Source: Pseudomonadales bacterium (GTDB lineage Bacteria > Pseudomonadota > Gammaproteobacteria > Pseudomonadales > Ketobacteraceae). From it: DNA of 64,000 nucleotides. A program made the position numbers and the translations under genes. The DNA lies in contig PAPM01000027.1 of the NCBI GenBank assembly GCA_002708905.1, forward strand, positions 96,156 to 160,155, in the 5' to 3' direction. The notes beneath the pieces were generated by a model. It did no database searches. It was not told the origin of the DNA and saw only the letters and a program-made list of their open reading frames with translations. The stretch's first letter is position 1. Every line of letters starts with the position of its first letter. Positions 17,655 to 26,833 of this stretch are shown here, piece after piece.

Positions 17655-18737
17655 CTACGAGTCCTGCTTCAAGCGCTCAAGATTTTCTCGAAACTTTTCT
17701 GCCCGCTGAATGTTTTCCTTAATTTCCTTGTTATCGGGATCCAGTTCCAGCGCACGTTTCCAGGCTCGGATAGCATTGTCAAACTCCCCCTTGGTATAGA
17801 ATTGCTTTCCATCCAGTATGGCTTTATCCAATGCTATGTTGCGCTGTTGATCCAGTTGTGCTTTGCGATGCAGAACTTCAGGTGCTTTCCCGTCAATGAC
17901 TTCCATGGCGCCTAGGGTTTGCCGGGCAAGATGAAATTTTTCCTCTGCCAAATATTGGTCAAACTCTTCACCCAAGCGACTCAGTTTGGATTGTTGTCGT
18001 TGTTGGTTCTCTCTGGCACGTTTCTGTTGGGTTGCGTTGCGTTGGGCGAACGTTTTAGCCGCACGCTCATGATACGGCTTGGTGAATTCTCCCGGAGCGA
18101 GTTTATAGGCAAGATCATAGCGTAATGCTGCGGTTCCGAAATGTTGGTTGTCCTCATGTGCCAAACCGTAATCCACCAAACGACGGGCAAGCTGTTCCCT
18201 CTCGGAATCGCTCCTTTCTTTCCAGGATCGAGCCTCCCTGTCGTCCGGGGCGGCTTCGTACACGGCCTTGATGTCCCTACTGATGGCCAGCCAGTGTTTG
18301 GCCTGGGCGACATCGAGATCTTCTTTAAGTCCGTGAATATACTGCAGGCGGCGGATGCTGAACTCGCTGTAGGCGTTCTGCAGTGGCTGGCTGGAGGGTA
18401 ATTTTACCAGGGCACCTTCGTAGAGGTGTTTGGCATCCTGCCACTTGCCTGCAGCGTCCAGCTGTTTTGCCGCAGTCAGGGTACTCTTTTCAAAACGGCT
18501 GATCGCCTGGGTAATCAATTTTCGCTGCTTCGGCAGTTCCAGGTCACTGGGATAGTCAGCCTGCCACTTGTCGATGGCCATGAGTGCGCTGTCAAAGTTA
18601 TCTTGTGCCAGGAGCTCGGCAATGTAGTCATCTGACGGTTGTTTGGGAATGGATAGCGAGGCACAGGCGGTCAGGGCCAAACAGCATGTCAGGGCCAAAA
18701 TGCGTACGGGTGTTGCCAGTATTTTATTGTATGGCAT
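17655..18737 (-). CDS. TPR-containing lipoprotein
   Basis: A 360-residue lipoprotein: the signal peptide ends in a lipobox, LTAC, at about residue 25. The rest is largely helical and charged, with degenerate helix-turn-helix repeats. One clear tetratricopeptide repeat near the C terminus (GEFDNAIRAWKRALELDPDN) is followed by a final helix. Such proteins are usually envelope-located scaffolds. It lies 32 bases downstream of the adenylate cyclase gene on the same strand, so the two are probably cotranscribed. Confidence 0.75.
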   Translation of the reverse strand: MPYNKILATPVRILALTCCLALTACASLSIPKQPSDDYIAELLAQDNFDSALMAIDKWQADYPSDLELPKQRKLITQAISRFEKSTLTAAKQLDAAGKWQDAKHLYEGALVKLPSSQPLQNAYSEFSIRRLQYIHGLKEDLDVAQAKHWLAISRDIKAVYEAAPDDREARSWKERSDSEREQLARRLVDYGLAHEDNQHFGTAALRYDLAYKLAPGEFTKPYHERAAKTFAQRNATQQKRARENQQRQQSKLSRLGEEFDQYLAEEKFHLARQTLGAMEVIDGKAPEVLHRKAQLDQQRNIALDKAILDGKQFYTKGEFDNAIRAWKRALELDPDNKEIKENIQRAEKFRENLERLKQDS

Positions 18738-18769
18738 ATAAGTGCGCCTGTCGGTATAAACGCTAGTGA

Positions 18770-20287
18770 TCAGTGAATTTTACCATTCGCAGGTTGATCG
18801 ACTATTAAGGGTTTATCCAGATTGATCGGGTTATTGTTGCCGCGACTAAAAGGTCTACTGAGAATGTCGTCTATCAGATTATCGACGACATGGGCATTGG
18901 ATTGTTCGATATCATGGACATGGTAAATGGCAACGGGTTCAGACTTGCCCCGAACCTTGATCTGTTTTCGTGATTCAGCGTTTATCTTGTGAGTTTGAAT
19001 AATCGTGTTGTACATGGATTCTTCAATAATGATCTGGGACGCGCCGGCTTCGCTGCATAGTCGGGAAGCGAGATTGACGGCATCACCCACCACCGTGTAT
19101 TGCATGCGGTTGGAGCCACCAATGAGTCCGGCGAGCATGTTGCCGGAGTTGATGCCGATACGCAGATTGACTTCGTATAAGCCCTTTTCTCTGCGGACGT
19201 GATTCAGGCGGCGGACCAGCTGATTCATTAACACGGCACAGGCCAGGGCATGAAACTGATGATCTTTGTCCGGCTTCGGTGCGCCAAATACCAGCATTAC
19301 TGCATCACCGATAAATTTATCCACGGTGCCAAAATAGAATTTGGCACACTGATCAAAATAGTTGTAGTACTCGTTGAGCAGATTGCTGACTTCCTGCGGT
19401 GAAAGACGCTCGGAAATATTGGTGAAACCGACAATATCCGCAAACAGCACTGTGGCTTCCACATGCTCGCCGCCCAACTCCACTTCCTGCACGCCGCCCA
19501 ACACTTTCGCGGCAATATCCCGATCAACCAGTTTGTTCAACATGATTTCAACCTGATCTTTCTGGATCAGTCCGTGGCTCATGTTGTTTATGGCATTGAT
19601 CAGCATGCCGAGTTCGTCCGAACGTCGTTCGGGAATGTGTTTCAGTTTTCCCTGCTGCAAATCCCGTGTTGCGGCAGCAAGGGAGGTAATGGGTTGGGAG
19701 AACTTCTGGGCCATCGCAATACCAAGCAGGCTGACGCTGATACAGAGAGTCACGCTTACCAGGATGAACGTATTCAGGGATTTTGACAGCAGAGTGGCGA
19801 CGCTTTCATTGTTGACCGCCAGCGCTGCATAGCCCCCGGTAACGTTTTTGAACACGATGGGGCTGACATACAGAACGATATTCTGGTTAGGATGGTTGGT
19901 CTGTGCAGCGAAGGGTTGTACCCGTTGATTGGTTTTGATTGACTCGACTATCGCCCGCTTGGGAATGTCAATGCCGGTTTGGGCTATGACCTTGAATTCA
20001 TGATCAAGGATAACCACACCTGCAACGCGACTGTTGTTACCCAGGTTATTAAGCAAAACCCCAAGCTTGAATTCATCTTCAGTAAAAAAGGGTTCCACGG
20101 CACTATTGGCAATTTGCTGTGAGATGATTCTGCCAAAATCCTGTTGCAGAGTCTCATGAACTTCGGATTGATCACGAAAAGTCACCAGCGCCAGAATGCC
20201 CATACCCATAACAATCAGCAAAGTGATACTGACTGCGTATTTGACCGCAATGGATAAATTGAACTGAGGTTTTGAAATGCTGGCCAT
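18770..20287 (-). CDS. HAMP-linked class III adenylate/guanylate cyclase
   Basis: About 505 residues. I use the ATG ending at 20287; the upstream in-frame start would be a TTG. Two membrane helices (about 15-40 and 175-198) bracket a periplasmic sensor of about 135 residues, followed by HAMP and a class III cyclase domain. Catalytic features are present: metal Asp in LFADIVGFTN, second Asp and Lys in VDKFIGDAVM, adenine-type Asp in YTVVGDAVNLASRL with the transition-state Asn and Arg. The Lys/Asp pair points to ATP, so cAMP is the likely product. It is followed by the TPR lipoprotein gene. Signal unknown. Confidence 0.9.
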   Translation of the reverse strand: MASISKPQFNLSIAVKYAVSITLLIVMGMGILALVTFRDQSEVHETLQQDFGRIISQQIANSAVEPFFTEDEFKLGVLLNNLGNNSRVAGVVILDHEFKVIAQTGIDIPKRAIVESIKTNQRVQPFAAQTNHPNQNIVLYVSPIVFKNVTGGYAALAVNNESVATLLSKSLNTFILVSVTLCISVSLLGIAMAQKFSQPITSLAAATRDLQQGKLKHIPERRSDELGMLINAINNMSHGLIQKDQVEIMLNKLVDRDIAAKVLGGVQEVELGGEHVEATVLFADIVGFTNISERLSPQEVSNLLNEYYNYFDQCAKFYFGTVDKFIGDAVMLVFGAPKPDKDHQFHALACAVLMNQLVRRLNHVRREKGLYEVNLRIGINSGNMLAGLIGGSNRMQYTVVGDAVNLASRLCSEAGASQIIIEESMYNTIIQTHKINAESRKQIKVRGKSEPVAIYHVHDIEQSNAHVVDNLIDDILSRPFSRGNNNPINLDKPLIVDQPANGKIH

Positions 20288-20413
20288 ATGCTGCAACAAG
20301 CTTTTGGAGAACCCTGCCCTAAATAGTAAATATAGACCAAGAGCCCCCGTTTATAGGTTGGTGCAGAGCCGAAAAAGCACAACTGGTTAACAAAAGAGAG
20401 AGAAAGCTGCTGC

Positions 20414-21214
20414 CTAAACGTAACGCACCGCACCACCGTCCACGCGGATATTCTGTCCGTTGATGAAACCCGCCCGAGGGCTGGCAAGAAACACTACCAG
20501 GTCAGCCACTTCCTGACGCTTGGCCAAGCGGCCGCAGGGGTTGGGGAAATCGTGCTCTACGATGTGTTGCTCTAGGGATTCCCAGTCCCTGGGCCAGCCT
20601 TTTTTCTGCGCCCTAAGCTGATAGGCGCGTTCCATTTCCTGGGTATGAATCAAGCCGGGTGAAACCGTGTTCACGGTGATGCCGGTAGCGCTCAGTTCTT
20701 TGGCCAGGCTCACAGAGGCGTTGGACAGGGCCGCCTTGGCGGCATAGTAATGAGGCATAATCGAGTTAGGTTGATGATCGCCCATGGTACTCAGATTAAT
20801 GATGCGCCCCCAGTGGTTCTCCTTCATATGTGGAACGCAATGTTGAATCAGTCGCACCGCGCTCAGCACATTGACATTGGTGGCCTCCAGCCATTGTGTG
20901 GTGGAAAGGGAATCCCATTTTCCGGCTAAGGCGGTGCCATAGTTGTTTACCAGTATGTCGATGTGCAGGGAGTGGCGTGCGATCTGATCCATAATCTGCT
21001 GTGTACCTTCATCTGTAAGCAGGTCACCCACCACAGGAATAACGCTTAATGTTTCATCCGCTATGGATGCCATGGCCGCGTCGGCTTCCTGCGGAGTAAA
21101 TGCGTGCAGCACGACGGTTGCACCCTCTTCCGCCAGAGTGGTGGCTATGACGTTGCCGGTGCCGCGGTGGGCGCCACTCACCAAAGCTGTTTTACCTGCG
21201 AGTTGTAAGTCCAT
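20414..21214 (-). CDS. Short-chain dehydrogenase/reductase
   Basis: A 266-residue classical SDR. Cofactor motif VSGAHRGTGN (a TGxxxGxG variant with SGA), NNYG in place of NNAG, the catalytic Ser in INLSTMGDH, and YYAAK with active Tyr and Lys. The C terminus carries the usual FINGQNIRVDGG. GGAG lies at good spacing before the ATG. The substrate is unknown. It is transcribed away from the 7TM-DISM cyclase gene and ends about 125 bases before the class III cyclase gene. Confidence 0.88.
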   Translation of the reverse strand: MDLQLAGKTALVSGAHRGTGNVIATTLAEEGATVVLHAFTPQEADAAMASIADETLSVIPVVGDLLTDEGTQQIMDQIARHSLHIDILVNNYGTALAGKWDSLSTTQWLEATNVNVLSAVRLIQHCVPHMKENHWGRIINLSTMGDHQPNSIMPHYYAAKAALSNASVSLAKELSATGITVNTVSPGLIHTQEMERAYQLRAQKKGWPRDWESLEQHIVEHDFPNPCGRLAKRQEVADLVVFLASPRAGFINGQNIRVDGGAVRYV

Positions 21215-21518
21215 GGGGAAACTCCGTTGCTGGTCAATAATCGAATTCTGACATATATGCTGTTGATATTAATGGCATTTAAGGTTCTGGCAATGTAAAG
21301 CACTCAATTGGCTCTGAAACAGGGCTCCAGGGCCCGGTACTACCGCAGGTATCCCTCATACAGGCCGGGGCAAATGCTTGCGAATCCGGCTTGAAAAACA
21401 AGTGATTATCGAAACAGATGGCGGGGAATGGCAAAGCGCCTAAGGAAACTCAATGCTATAGTTAGTTCATTTACTGTTCATAATACAAATGCCTGGTTAC
21501 CTTTGGATGCGTTGCAAT

Positions 21519-23348
21519 ATGCGGTTCGTTCGAGCTTTTTATATATTGGCGATAATGCTGGCCTGCTCTTTCGCCTGCGGTGCGCCCTATGAGTTGGGGA
21601 CTGACGATAACAAAAATCTGAACCACCAGCTTTACTTTATCGAAGACTTTTCCGAACAGCTTGAGATTGGCCAAATACTGGAAGACCAGACGGAATGGCA
21701 GCACAACGAAGACGGTGAATTTGCACACGGCTATAGTGATTCCGCGTGGTGGTTTAAACTCAGCATAATCAATACCAGTGCTGAGCCTCAACAACGCATG
21801 TTGGAGCTTGGCTATGCTATTCTGGATTTCGTTGATATCTATGTCGTTACTGATGGAGAAGTCGTTACAACTTATAACACTGGAGATCTCAGGCCATACA
21901 AATCGCGCCCTGTGGACAGCGCAAATTTTGTGGTACCACTGAAAATCGATTCCCAGCAACAGCTTGATGTGTACTACCGCATTAAAACCGGTAGTTCCTT
22001 GCAGGTCCCCATCAAAATTTGGCATCAGGACAGTTTCTACGAGCACGAAAGCACCACCAATATCATTCATGGCCTTTATTACGGCGCCATGGTTATCATT
22101 GCTGCCTATAATTTTCTGATTTTTTTGCTGCTGCGGGATCGAAGCTATCTTTACTACGTTTGCTTTGTACTCTCGAGTCCCTTCTTTTTCTTGTCCATAT
22201 CCGGGCAGGGTTTCCGTTATCTCTGGACAGATCAATTATACTGGAACTCTGTAAGCCTGTTGTTCAGTTTATCCTGCCTGATACTTTTTGGGGCACTCTT
22301 TACCAGAAGGTTTATCGGTTTGCATAAGGTTTCCATTGCCCTGGACCGTTTGATAATGGCCTTCGCGGTATTGGGCGGCACGATGTTGTTTCTCTCCTTC
22401 TTTATTCCCTATAAATCAGCCATCCTGATTTTAATACCGATCTCAGCGTTAGCCTGTGTCTCAGACTTGGTTGCGGGAAGTGTAGCCTGGTATCGAGGGG
22501 TTCAGTCAGCGCGTTTTTACGTAATTGCCTGGGGCTGTTTTCTGGTTGCAACCATTGTTATGGCATCCCAGAAAATTGGCCTGTTACCCAAAGTCTTTGT
22601 GGTGGAGTATGCAGTACAACTGGGCTCAGTGTTGGAAGCGGTGTTATTGTCTTTTGCTCTGGTGGAACGTATCAACACGGAGAGACGCCTTAGATTTGAA
22701 GCCCAAACGGAAACCATAGATACAACACGGCGATTGAATGTGGAGCTTGAAAAGCGTGTTGAGGAAAGAACGTTTGAGTTGGAACAGCTCAACCGGCGGC
22801 TGGAGGTGCTGAGCAATACTGACCAGTTGACGCAGCTGTTTAACCGCCGCTATTTTGAGCAGGTTTTCGCCGCAGAATGGGAGCGCTGCAGGCGCTATCG
22901 GCATAGTCTTTCCGTACTGTTGATTGATATCGACCATTTTAAGAAGGTCAATGATGAATACGGTCACCCGGCCGGTGATGCGTGTTTGGTGGAAGTGTCA
23001 AAAAAGATGAACAATATGATGCGCTGTCCCACCGACATTGTCGCGCGTTTTGGCGGGGAGGAATTCTGTGTGCTGCTCCCGGAAACGGATGTGGACGGCG
23101 CTTCAGTGGTAGCTGAGCGTCTGCGGTCTGAAGTTTCCAAAGTAAATATAAGAGCTGAAAACACAGACTTTCAGGTGACAATCAGCGTTGGTGTGAGCTG
23201 TTTGATTCCAGGCGACTCAGATCGTAAGGAAGAAATGCTGAGCAACGCAGACAAGGCACTATATCTATCAAAGTCCAAAGGCAGGAACAGAGTTACGGCA
23301 TATAACCCGGACAGTTCTGTAACGCCAATCAAACGCAATCGTGACTGA
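21519..23348 (+). CDS. 7TM-DISM diguanylate cyclase
   Basis: About 609 residues. I prefer the ATG at 21519, which opens directly on a signal peptide (MRFVRAFYILAIMLACSFAC). An ATG at 21489 adds ten residues. After the signal comes a periplasmic DISM extracellular domain of about 150 residues, then seven membrane helices (about 185-395), a short coiled coil (EKRVEERTFELEQLNRRLEV), and a GGDEF domain with FGGEEF. It should synthesise c-di-GMP in response to a ligand bound outside. The RxxD inhibitory site is not evident (CPTD in its place). Such sensors often bind small carbohydrates or similar ligands, but the ligand is not predictable here. Confidence 0.9.
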   Translation: MRFVRAFYILAIMLACSFACGAPYELGTDDNKNLNHQLYFIEDFSEQLEIGQILEDQTEWQHNEDGEFAHGYSDSAWWFKLSIINTSAEPQQRMLELGYAILDFVDIYVVTDGEVVTTYNTGDLRPYKSRPVDSANFVVPLKIDSQQQLDVYYRIKTGSSLQVPIKIWHQDSFYEHESTTNIIHGLYYGAMVIIAAYNFLIFLLLRDRSYLYYVCFVLSSPFFFLSISGQGFRYLWTDQLYWNSVSLLFSLSCLILFGALFTRRFIGLHKVSIALDRLIMAFAVLGGTMLFLSFFIPYKSAILILIPISALACVSDLVAGSVAWYRGVQSARFYVIAWGCFLVATIVMASQKIGLLPKVFVVEYAVQLGSVLEAVLLSFALVERINTERRLRFEAQTETIDTTRRLNVELEKRVEERTFELEQLNRRLEVLSNTDQLTQLFNRRYFEQVFAAEWERCRRYRHSLSVLLIDIDHFKKVNDEYGHPAGDACLVEVSKKMNNMMRCPTDIVARFGGEEFCVLLPETDVDGASVVAERLRSEVSKVNIRAENTDFQVTISVGVSCLIPGDSDRKEEMLSNADKALYLSKSKGRNRVTAYNPDSSVTPIKRNRD

Positions 23349-23418
23349 CTGCCGTTCCAATTAGCCAGCTTGAGCAGCGTTTTAGCAGGTATGGGCACTG
23401 CCGCTGCTGAGTTGATAG

Positions 23419-23640
23419 TGTAGCAAAATCAGACAAAGCTGCCACACTGAGACTGGGGAGTGCAGTTTCAATCCAGAGGCCAGTACTCTCAATTTGGTGG
23501 AGTTTGAGAATAATTTGGGGCTTGTGGAGCTGAATAATTTCGATGTGCACGACAAACTCATTCTTTGGAATGGGAGTATGCAGGAGTCTATTTCGATGCA
23601 CTGGAATGCCTACAAGAACTGGCCGATTACGGCGGTTTGA
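23419..23640 (+). pseudogene. Possible C-terminal gene remnant
   Basis: An open stretch of about 73 codons, ending at the stop 23638-23640, reads as plausible protein (for example LVEFENNLGLVELNNFDVHD and MHWNAYKNWP) but has no ATG and is closed upstream by a stop at 23416. It may be the tail of a lost gene or chance. I recognise no family. Confidence 0.2.
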
Positions 23641-24567
23641 TTATAGTGGTGATAAATAGCTGACGCCGGTCATGGATTCGGAAACCGCCCAAAGTTGCGG
23701 ACCAAAATCAGCAGCAAGGACCTGGGAATTGATGCGAGCTTTGCCCGGCTTGCCCTTGATTTCAAACAATCCATTGGGGCCGTAGTAGTCTCCACCCTGC
23801 ACGGTTTCGTCGGTAGCGGCATGGACAATCGGCAAAGCGCCATCCGCAGGATGTGCGACTACCCAAGCCACCATTTTGTCCTGATACCACTGAACAAAGC
23901 GGTTTTTGGCTGTCGTAACACCGGTTTTTTGACCGATATCGGTGGCAGCAAGCCCGGGATGCGCTCCCACCGAGACAATGTTGCTTCCCTGCTGTTTTAG
24001 TCGGCGATTCAATTCCAGGGTAAAGGCGGCGACGGCAATTTTACTGCGGGCATAAGCCTTCCAGTGATTGAATTTCTGCTGTTCCCAATTGATATCACTG
24101 AAGTCGAATTTTCCAAAGCGATGAGCGACGCTGCCAACATTGACGATTCTGGGCGAGCCTTGTTTGCTGAAATAAGGCAAGAGTGAACCGGTTAATGCAA
24201 ACGACCCTAAATAATTGGTAGCCAGGTGTAATTCGTGACCGGCGCTGTTGTGGGTGAGGCGTGGTGCAACGATGCCCGCGTTATTGATCAGTATATCCAG
24301 GCTCCCGAATCGCTTGGCGAAGTGCTGTGTAAACTCGGCAATAGAGGCAGGCTCAGACACATCCACCACCAAGATGCATACATTGGCATCGGGGACCTGA
24401 TCAATAAGTTCCTGCTGCGCCTGTTTCGCTTTGTCCGGATTTCTACAGGCCATTACGATGTGAGCGCCTTGTAGGGCAAGCTGACAGGCAACCTGATATC
24501 CGATTCCGGAATTAGCGCCGGTAATGACGATTGTTTTATGGTTTGTATCCATCGTTTTGCTTGCCAT
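23641..24567 (-). CDS. SDR family oxidoreductase (retinol dehydrogenase-like), last gene of oxidative operon
   Basis: A 308-residue SDR of the extended retinol/WW-domain oxidoreductase type. It has TGANSGIGYQ for the cofactor, NNAG, the catalytic Ser in VNVGSVAH, and YARSK with Tyr and Lys. The start may instead be the ATG five codons in. It lies nine bases after the P450 stop and is the last of eight collinear genes. Within the operon it would oxidise or reduce an alcohol/carbonyl made by one of the oxygenases. The substrate is inferred only as hydrophobic, from the subfamily. Confidence 0.88.
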   Translation of the reverse strand: MASKTMDTNHKTIVITGANSGIGYQVACQLALQGAHIVMACRNPDKAKQAQQELIDQVPDANVCILVVDVSEPASIAEFTQHFAKRFGSLDILINNAGIVAPRLTHNSAGHELHLATNYLGSFALTGSLLPYFSKQGSPRIVNVGSVAHRFGKFDFSDINWEQQKFNHWKAYARSKIAVAAFTLELNRRLKQQGSNIVSVGAHPGLAATDIGQKTGVTTAKNRFVQWYQDKMVAWVVAHPADGALPIVHAATDETVQGGDYYGPNGLFEIKGKPGKARINSQVLAADFGPQLWAVSESMTGVSYLSPL

Positions 24568-24576
24568 GCTTGTGAT

Positions 24577-25782
24577 TTAGCGTGTTGATAGGAATGCAGG
24601 CAAGGAATCCCATCCCCGCACTGACGTTGTAGGGGAAAATTCGGCCTTGTCGTAATCCACCTCCCAGTCCCGCACGCGCTTGAACACCTCCTCCATGGCG
24701 ATTCTCCCTTCCATACGCGCAAGGGCTAATCCGATACAGGTGTGTATTCCTTTGCCAAAGGTCAGGTGAGCGTTGGCATTGCGGCGATGAATATTGAATT
24801 CGTCACCATTTTCAAAGATGGCATCGTCACGGTTGGCTGATGCCAGAATAAAATCAACGACGCTGCCTTTGGGAATGGTTTGATTGCGTATTATTACGTC
24901 ACGGGTAACATACCGTGCCGCGTGGGCGCCCGGTGCTTCAAACCGCAGGACTTCTTCAATCATTGCAGGAATCAGAGATCGGTCATCCGCTACCTGGTGA
25001 CGCTGATCAGGATGTTCTGCCAGAATCTTTCCGGCCCAGCCGATCAAGCGACTGGTGGTCTCGTTGCCTGCGGCGGACATTAACATCACCATGGACGTGA
25101 TCTCTTCCAGGGTGAGCTTGCGCTGGGTGCCGGTGTCGTCTTTGAACTCCGTGTTCATCAATAACGTCATAATGTCGTCGGAGGGATTCTTTTGCCGCCA
25201 TTCAATGTACCCTTCAAAATCCTCAGCGTCGCAGATACTGGTTTCGGCATTAATGGGCTTGCCTGACTCTGCCCGAATGGTAGCGTCCGTTATTTCCTGG
25301 ATGTGATGCAAGTCTTGTTCCGGGATACCCAACAGCATGCCGATGACCTGCATGGGCATCTGGGCTCCAAGATCAGTGACGAAATCGAAATGCCCTTTTT
25401 CAAGGGCGGTATCCATACACTGGCTGCAAATCCCGCGTATTTTGCCTTCCAGATGATGGATGTTCTTGGGGGTAAAAAGTAAGGACAACACTTTTCGATG
25501 GGCCGTGTGGATGGGCGGATCTTCCATGATGATAATGCCGGGAGGGAACTGGAAATCAGATTTTATCAGCTCAATGATATTGCCTCTGGCGGAACTGAAC
25601 GTAGCGGCATCCATGAGCCCCGCAGCCACATCCCCATAACAACTCACCGCATAAAAATCGTATTCCTCGTTGTAGTATAGCGGTGCTTCCTTTCGCAAGC
25701 GCTTGAGTATTCGATAGGGGTCCTGCCAGATCTCGGGTTTGTAGGGATCGTAGTAAAGAGGTATCTGCTGACTGGTGTTCAT
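24577..25782 (-). CDS. Cytochrome P450
   Basis: A 401-residue soluble bacterial P450. It has the I-helix oxygen-activation motif AAGNETT, the K-helix ExxR in EEVLRFEAP, and the heme loop FGKGIHTCIG, with Cys349 as the iron ligand. The length matches class I bacterial P450s that hydroxylate terpenes, steroids or alkanes using ferredoxin and a reductase. Neither partner is encoded in this window. AGGAG lies six to seven bases before the ATG, and both neighbours are nine bases away, so it sits firmly inside the operon. Substrate unknown. Confidence 0.95.
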   Translation of the reverse strand: MNTSQQIPLYYDPYKPEIWQDPYRILKRLRKEAPLYYNEEYDFYAVSCYGDVAAGLMDAATFSSARGNIIELIKSDFQFPPGIIIMEDPPIHTAHRKVLSLLFTPKNIHHLEGKIRGICSQCMDTALEKGHFDFVTDLGAQMPMQVIGMLLGIPEQDLHHIQEITDATIRAESGKPINAETSICDAEDFEGYIEWRQKNPSDDIMTLLMNTEFKDDTGTQRKLTLEEITSMVMLMSAAGNETTSRLIGWAGKILAEHPDQRHQVADDRSLIPAMIEEVLRFEAPGAHAARYVTRDVIIRNQTIPKGSVVDFILASANRDDAIFENGDEFNIHRRNANAHLTFGKGIHTCIGLALARMEGRIAMEEVFKRVRDWEVDYDKAEFSPTTSVRGWDSLPAFLSTR

Positions 25783-25791
25783 GTTGTTCTC

Positions 25792-26391
25792 CTAGCGTGG
25801 AAAGCCTTGCATCCCCTCTTTTAAAGGCAGGCGGATAGCGTTCATGTAAAGCCCGGATACCACGTAGCCACCCACGGTAAATACGATATCCAGCAATTGT
25901 TGAATGCTGAAGTGACGGCTCAATGATTCCCAAGTGTGTTGATCGATGTTGGAGCGAGCATGCAATTCGTTAACTGCCTGAATCAGAGCCGCCTCTTCGA
26001 GAGGCCAGTGGTCAGCAACGGTATCCTGCTGCAGATTGTTGAGTTCAGCTGCGGTGAATAGGCTGCTATTGATCGCGACAAGATAGTGGTGAGACCACTC
26101 ATATTCGAAGCGCCAAAGCCAGGTGACCCTGAGAGTAACCAATTCCCGCTGGCGGGCAGTCAGGCTGGACTCCATCAGCAGATAGCGACCAAATGGCAGA
26201 AAAGCCCTAGCCAAAGCCGGGTTGTGCAATAAGCAGGATAAAACCGGTGACAGACTGTCTTTCTCCGTTTCGTCTCCGTTCAAACCCAGGCTGGACATCT
26301 GCTCCGAAAACATCGCCAGTATGTCACGAACTTCTTTGGTCCAGGCCTGGTGATCGATGGGTGATATCCGCATGGTGCTTTTGTTATCCAT
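25792..26391 (-). CDS. Carboxymuconolactone decarboxylase-family protein
   Basis: A 199-residue all-helical protein of the CMD/AhpD superfamily. The recognisable core is SSLTARQRELVTLRVTWLW, followed by FEYEWSHH, the place of the family's ExxxCxxH segment. The Cys expected there is absent (EYEWSHH), as is any CxxC pair, so peroxidase-type thiol chemistry is unlikely. A GAGGAA lies about ten bases before the ATG. Its place between a SnoaL-like gene and a P450 gene suggests a step in the same pathway. Cys-less CMD relatives are common in catabolic clusters, with unclear roles. Confidence 0.8.
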   Translation of the reverse strand: MDNKSTMRISPIDHQAWTKEVRDILAMFSEQMSSLGLNGDETEKDSLSPVLSCLLHNPALARAFLPFGRYLLMESSLTARQRELVTLRVTWLWRFEYEWSHHYLVAINSSLFTAAELNNLQQDTVADHWPLEEAALIQAVNELHARSNIDQHTWESLSRHFSIQQLLDIVFTVGGYVVSGLYMNAIRLPLKEGMQGFPR

Positions 26392-26415
26392 ACTTACGAT
26401 TCCTCGTGCTGTACT

Positions 26416-26826
26416 TTAGAGATCCATGTTTCCGATCAGGGGCCACAGTTTTTCGTCTGCCAGCAGGGTGCAAAAATACTCATTAACCTGTGTGATCCTG
26501 CCTGCGGACAACATGAAAACCATGCAATACTCATTGCAGTAGTCATCACCATTTACCAACTTGCCGTTACCTTCAAACTCAACTACCACTCGATCCCCTT
26601 CCGCGGTAACGCTCTTGAAACTGGGCGACATTCCCTCCGGCATTAATTGTTTGAAGGCTGCGATGGTTGCGAGAATGGTGTCATGGGTGCGTTTACCCGC
26701 AAAATGTCCGAACCCCTTTGCCAAGGTAAAGGTTTCCGGCGTGATACAGTCCGCTGCGGTATTTGCATCTCCCCGGCCCATGGCGCTGATGAAATCCAGA
26801 ACCACTTTTTTGTTGGCGGCATACAT
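26416..26826 (-). CDS. SnoaL/NTF2-like protein
   Basis: 136 residues when started at the ATG ending at 26826 (MYAANKKVVLDFISAMGRGD). The upstream in-frame extension runs back over the end of the preceding SDR and is unlikely to be translated. The fold signature is an N-terminal helix pair with DANTAADCITPETF, followed by curved strands (DRVVVEFEGNGKL and the NEYCMVF strand). Members act as isomerases, cyclases, hydrolases or small subunits with a pocket for small hydrophobic ligands. The start lies seven bases beyond the SDR stop, whose end supplies AGGGG as a ribosome site, so translation is probably coupled. Confidence 0.8.
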   Translation of the reverse strand: MYAANKKVVLDFISAMGRGDANTAADCITPETFTLAKGFGHFAGKRTHDTILATIAAFKQLMPEGMSPSFKSVTAEGDRVVVEFEGNGKLVNGDDYCNEYCMVFMLSAGRITQVNEYFCTLLADEKLWPLIGNMDL

Positions 26827-26833
26827 TAATGGC

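Noticed and set aside
21471..22235. Long minus-strand frame (254 codons) opposite the 7TM-DISM gene
   Set aside because: It lies wholly antisense to a clear coding region, has no family features, and reads like a shadow.
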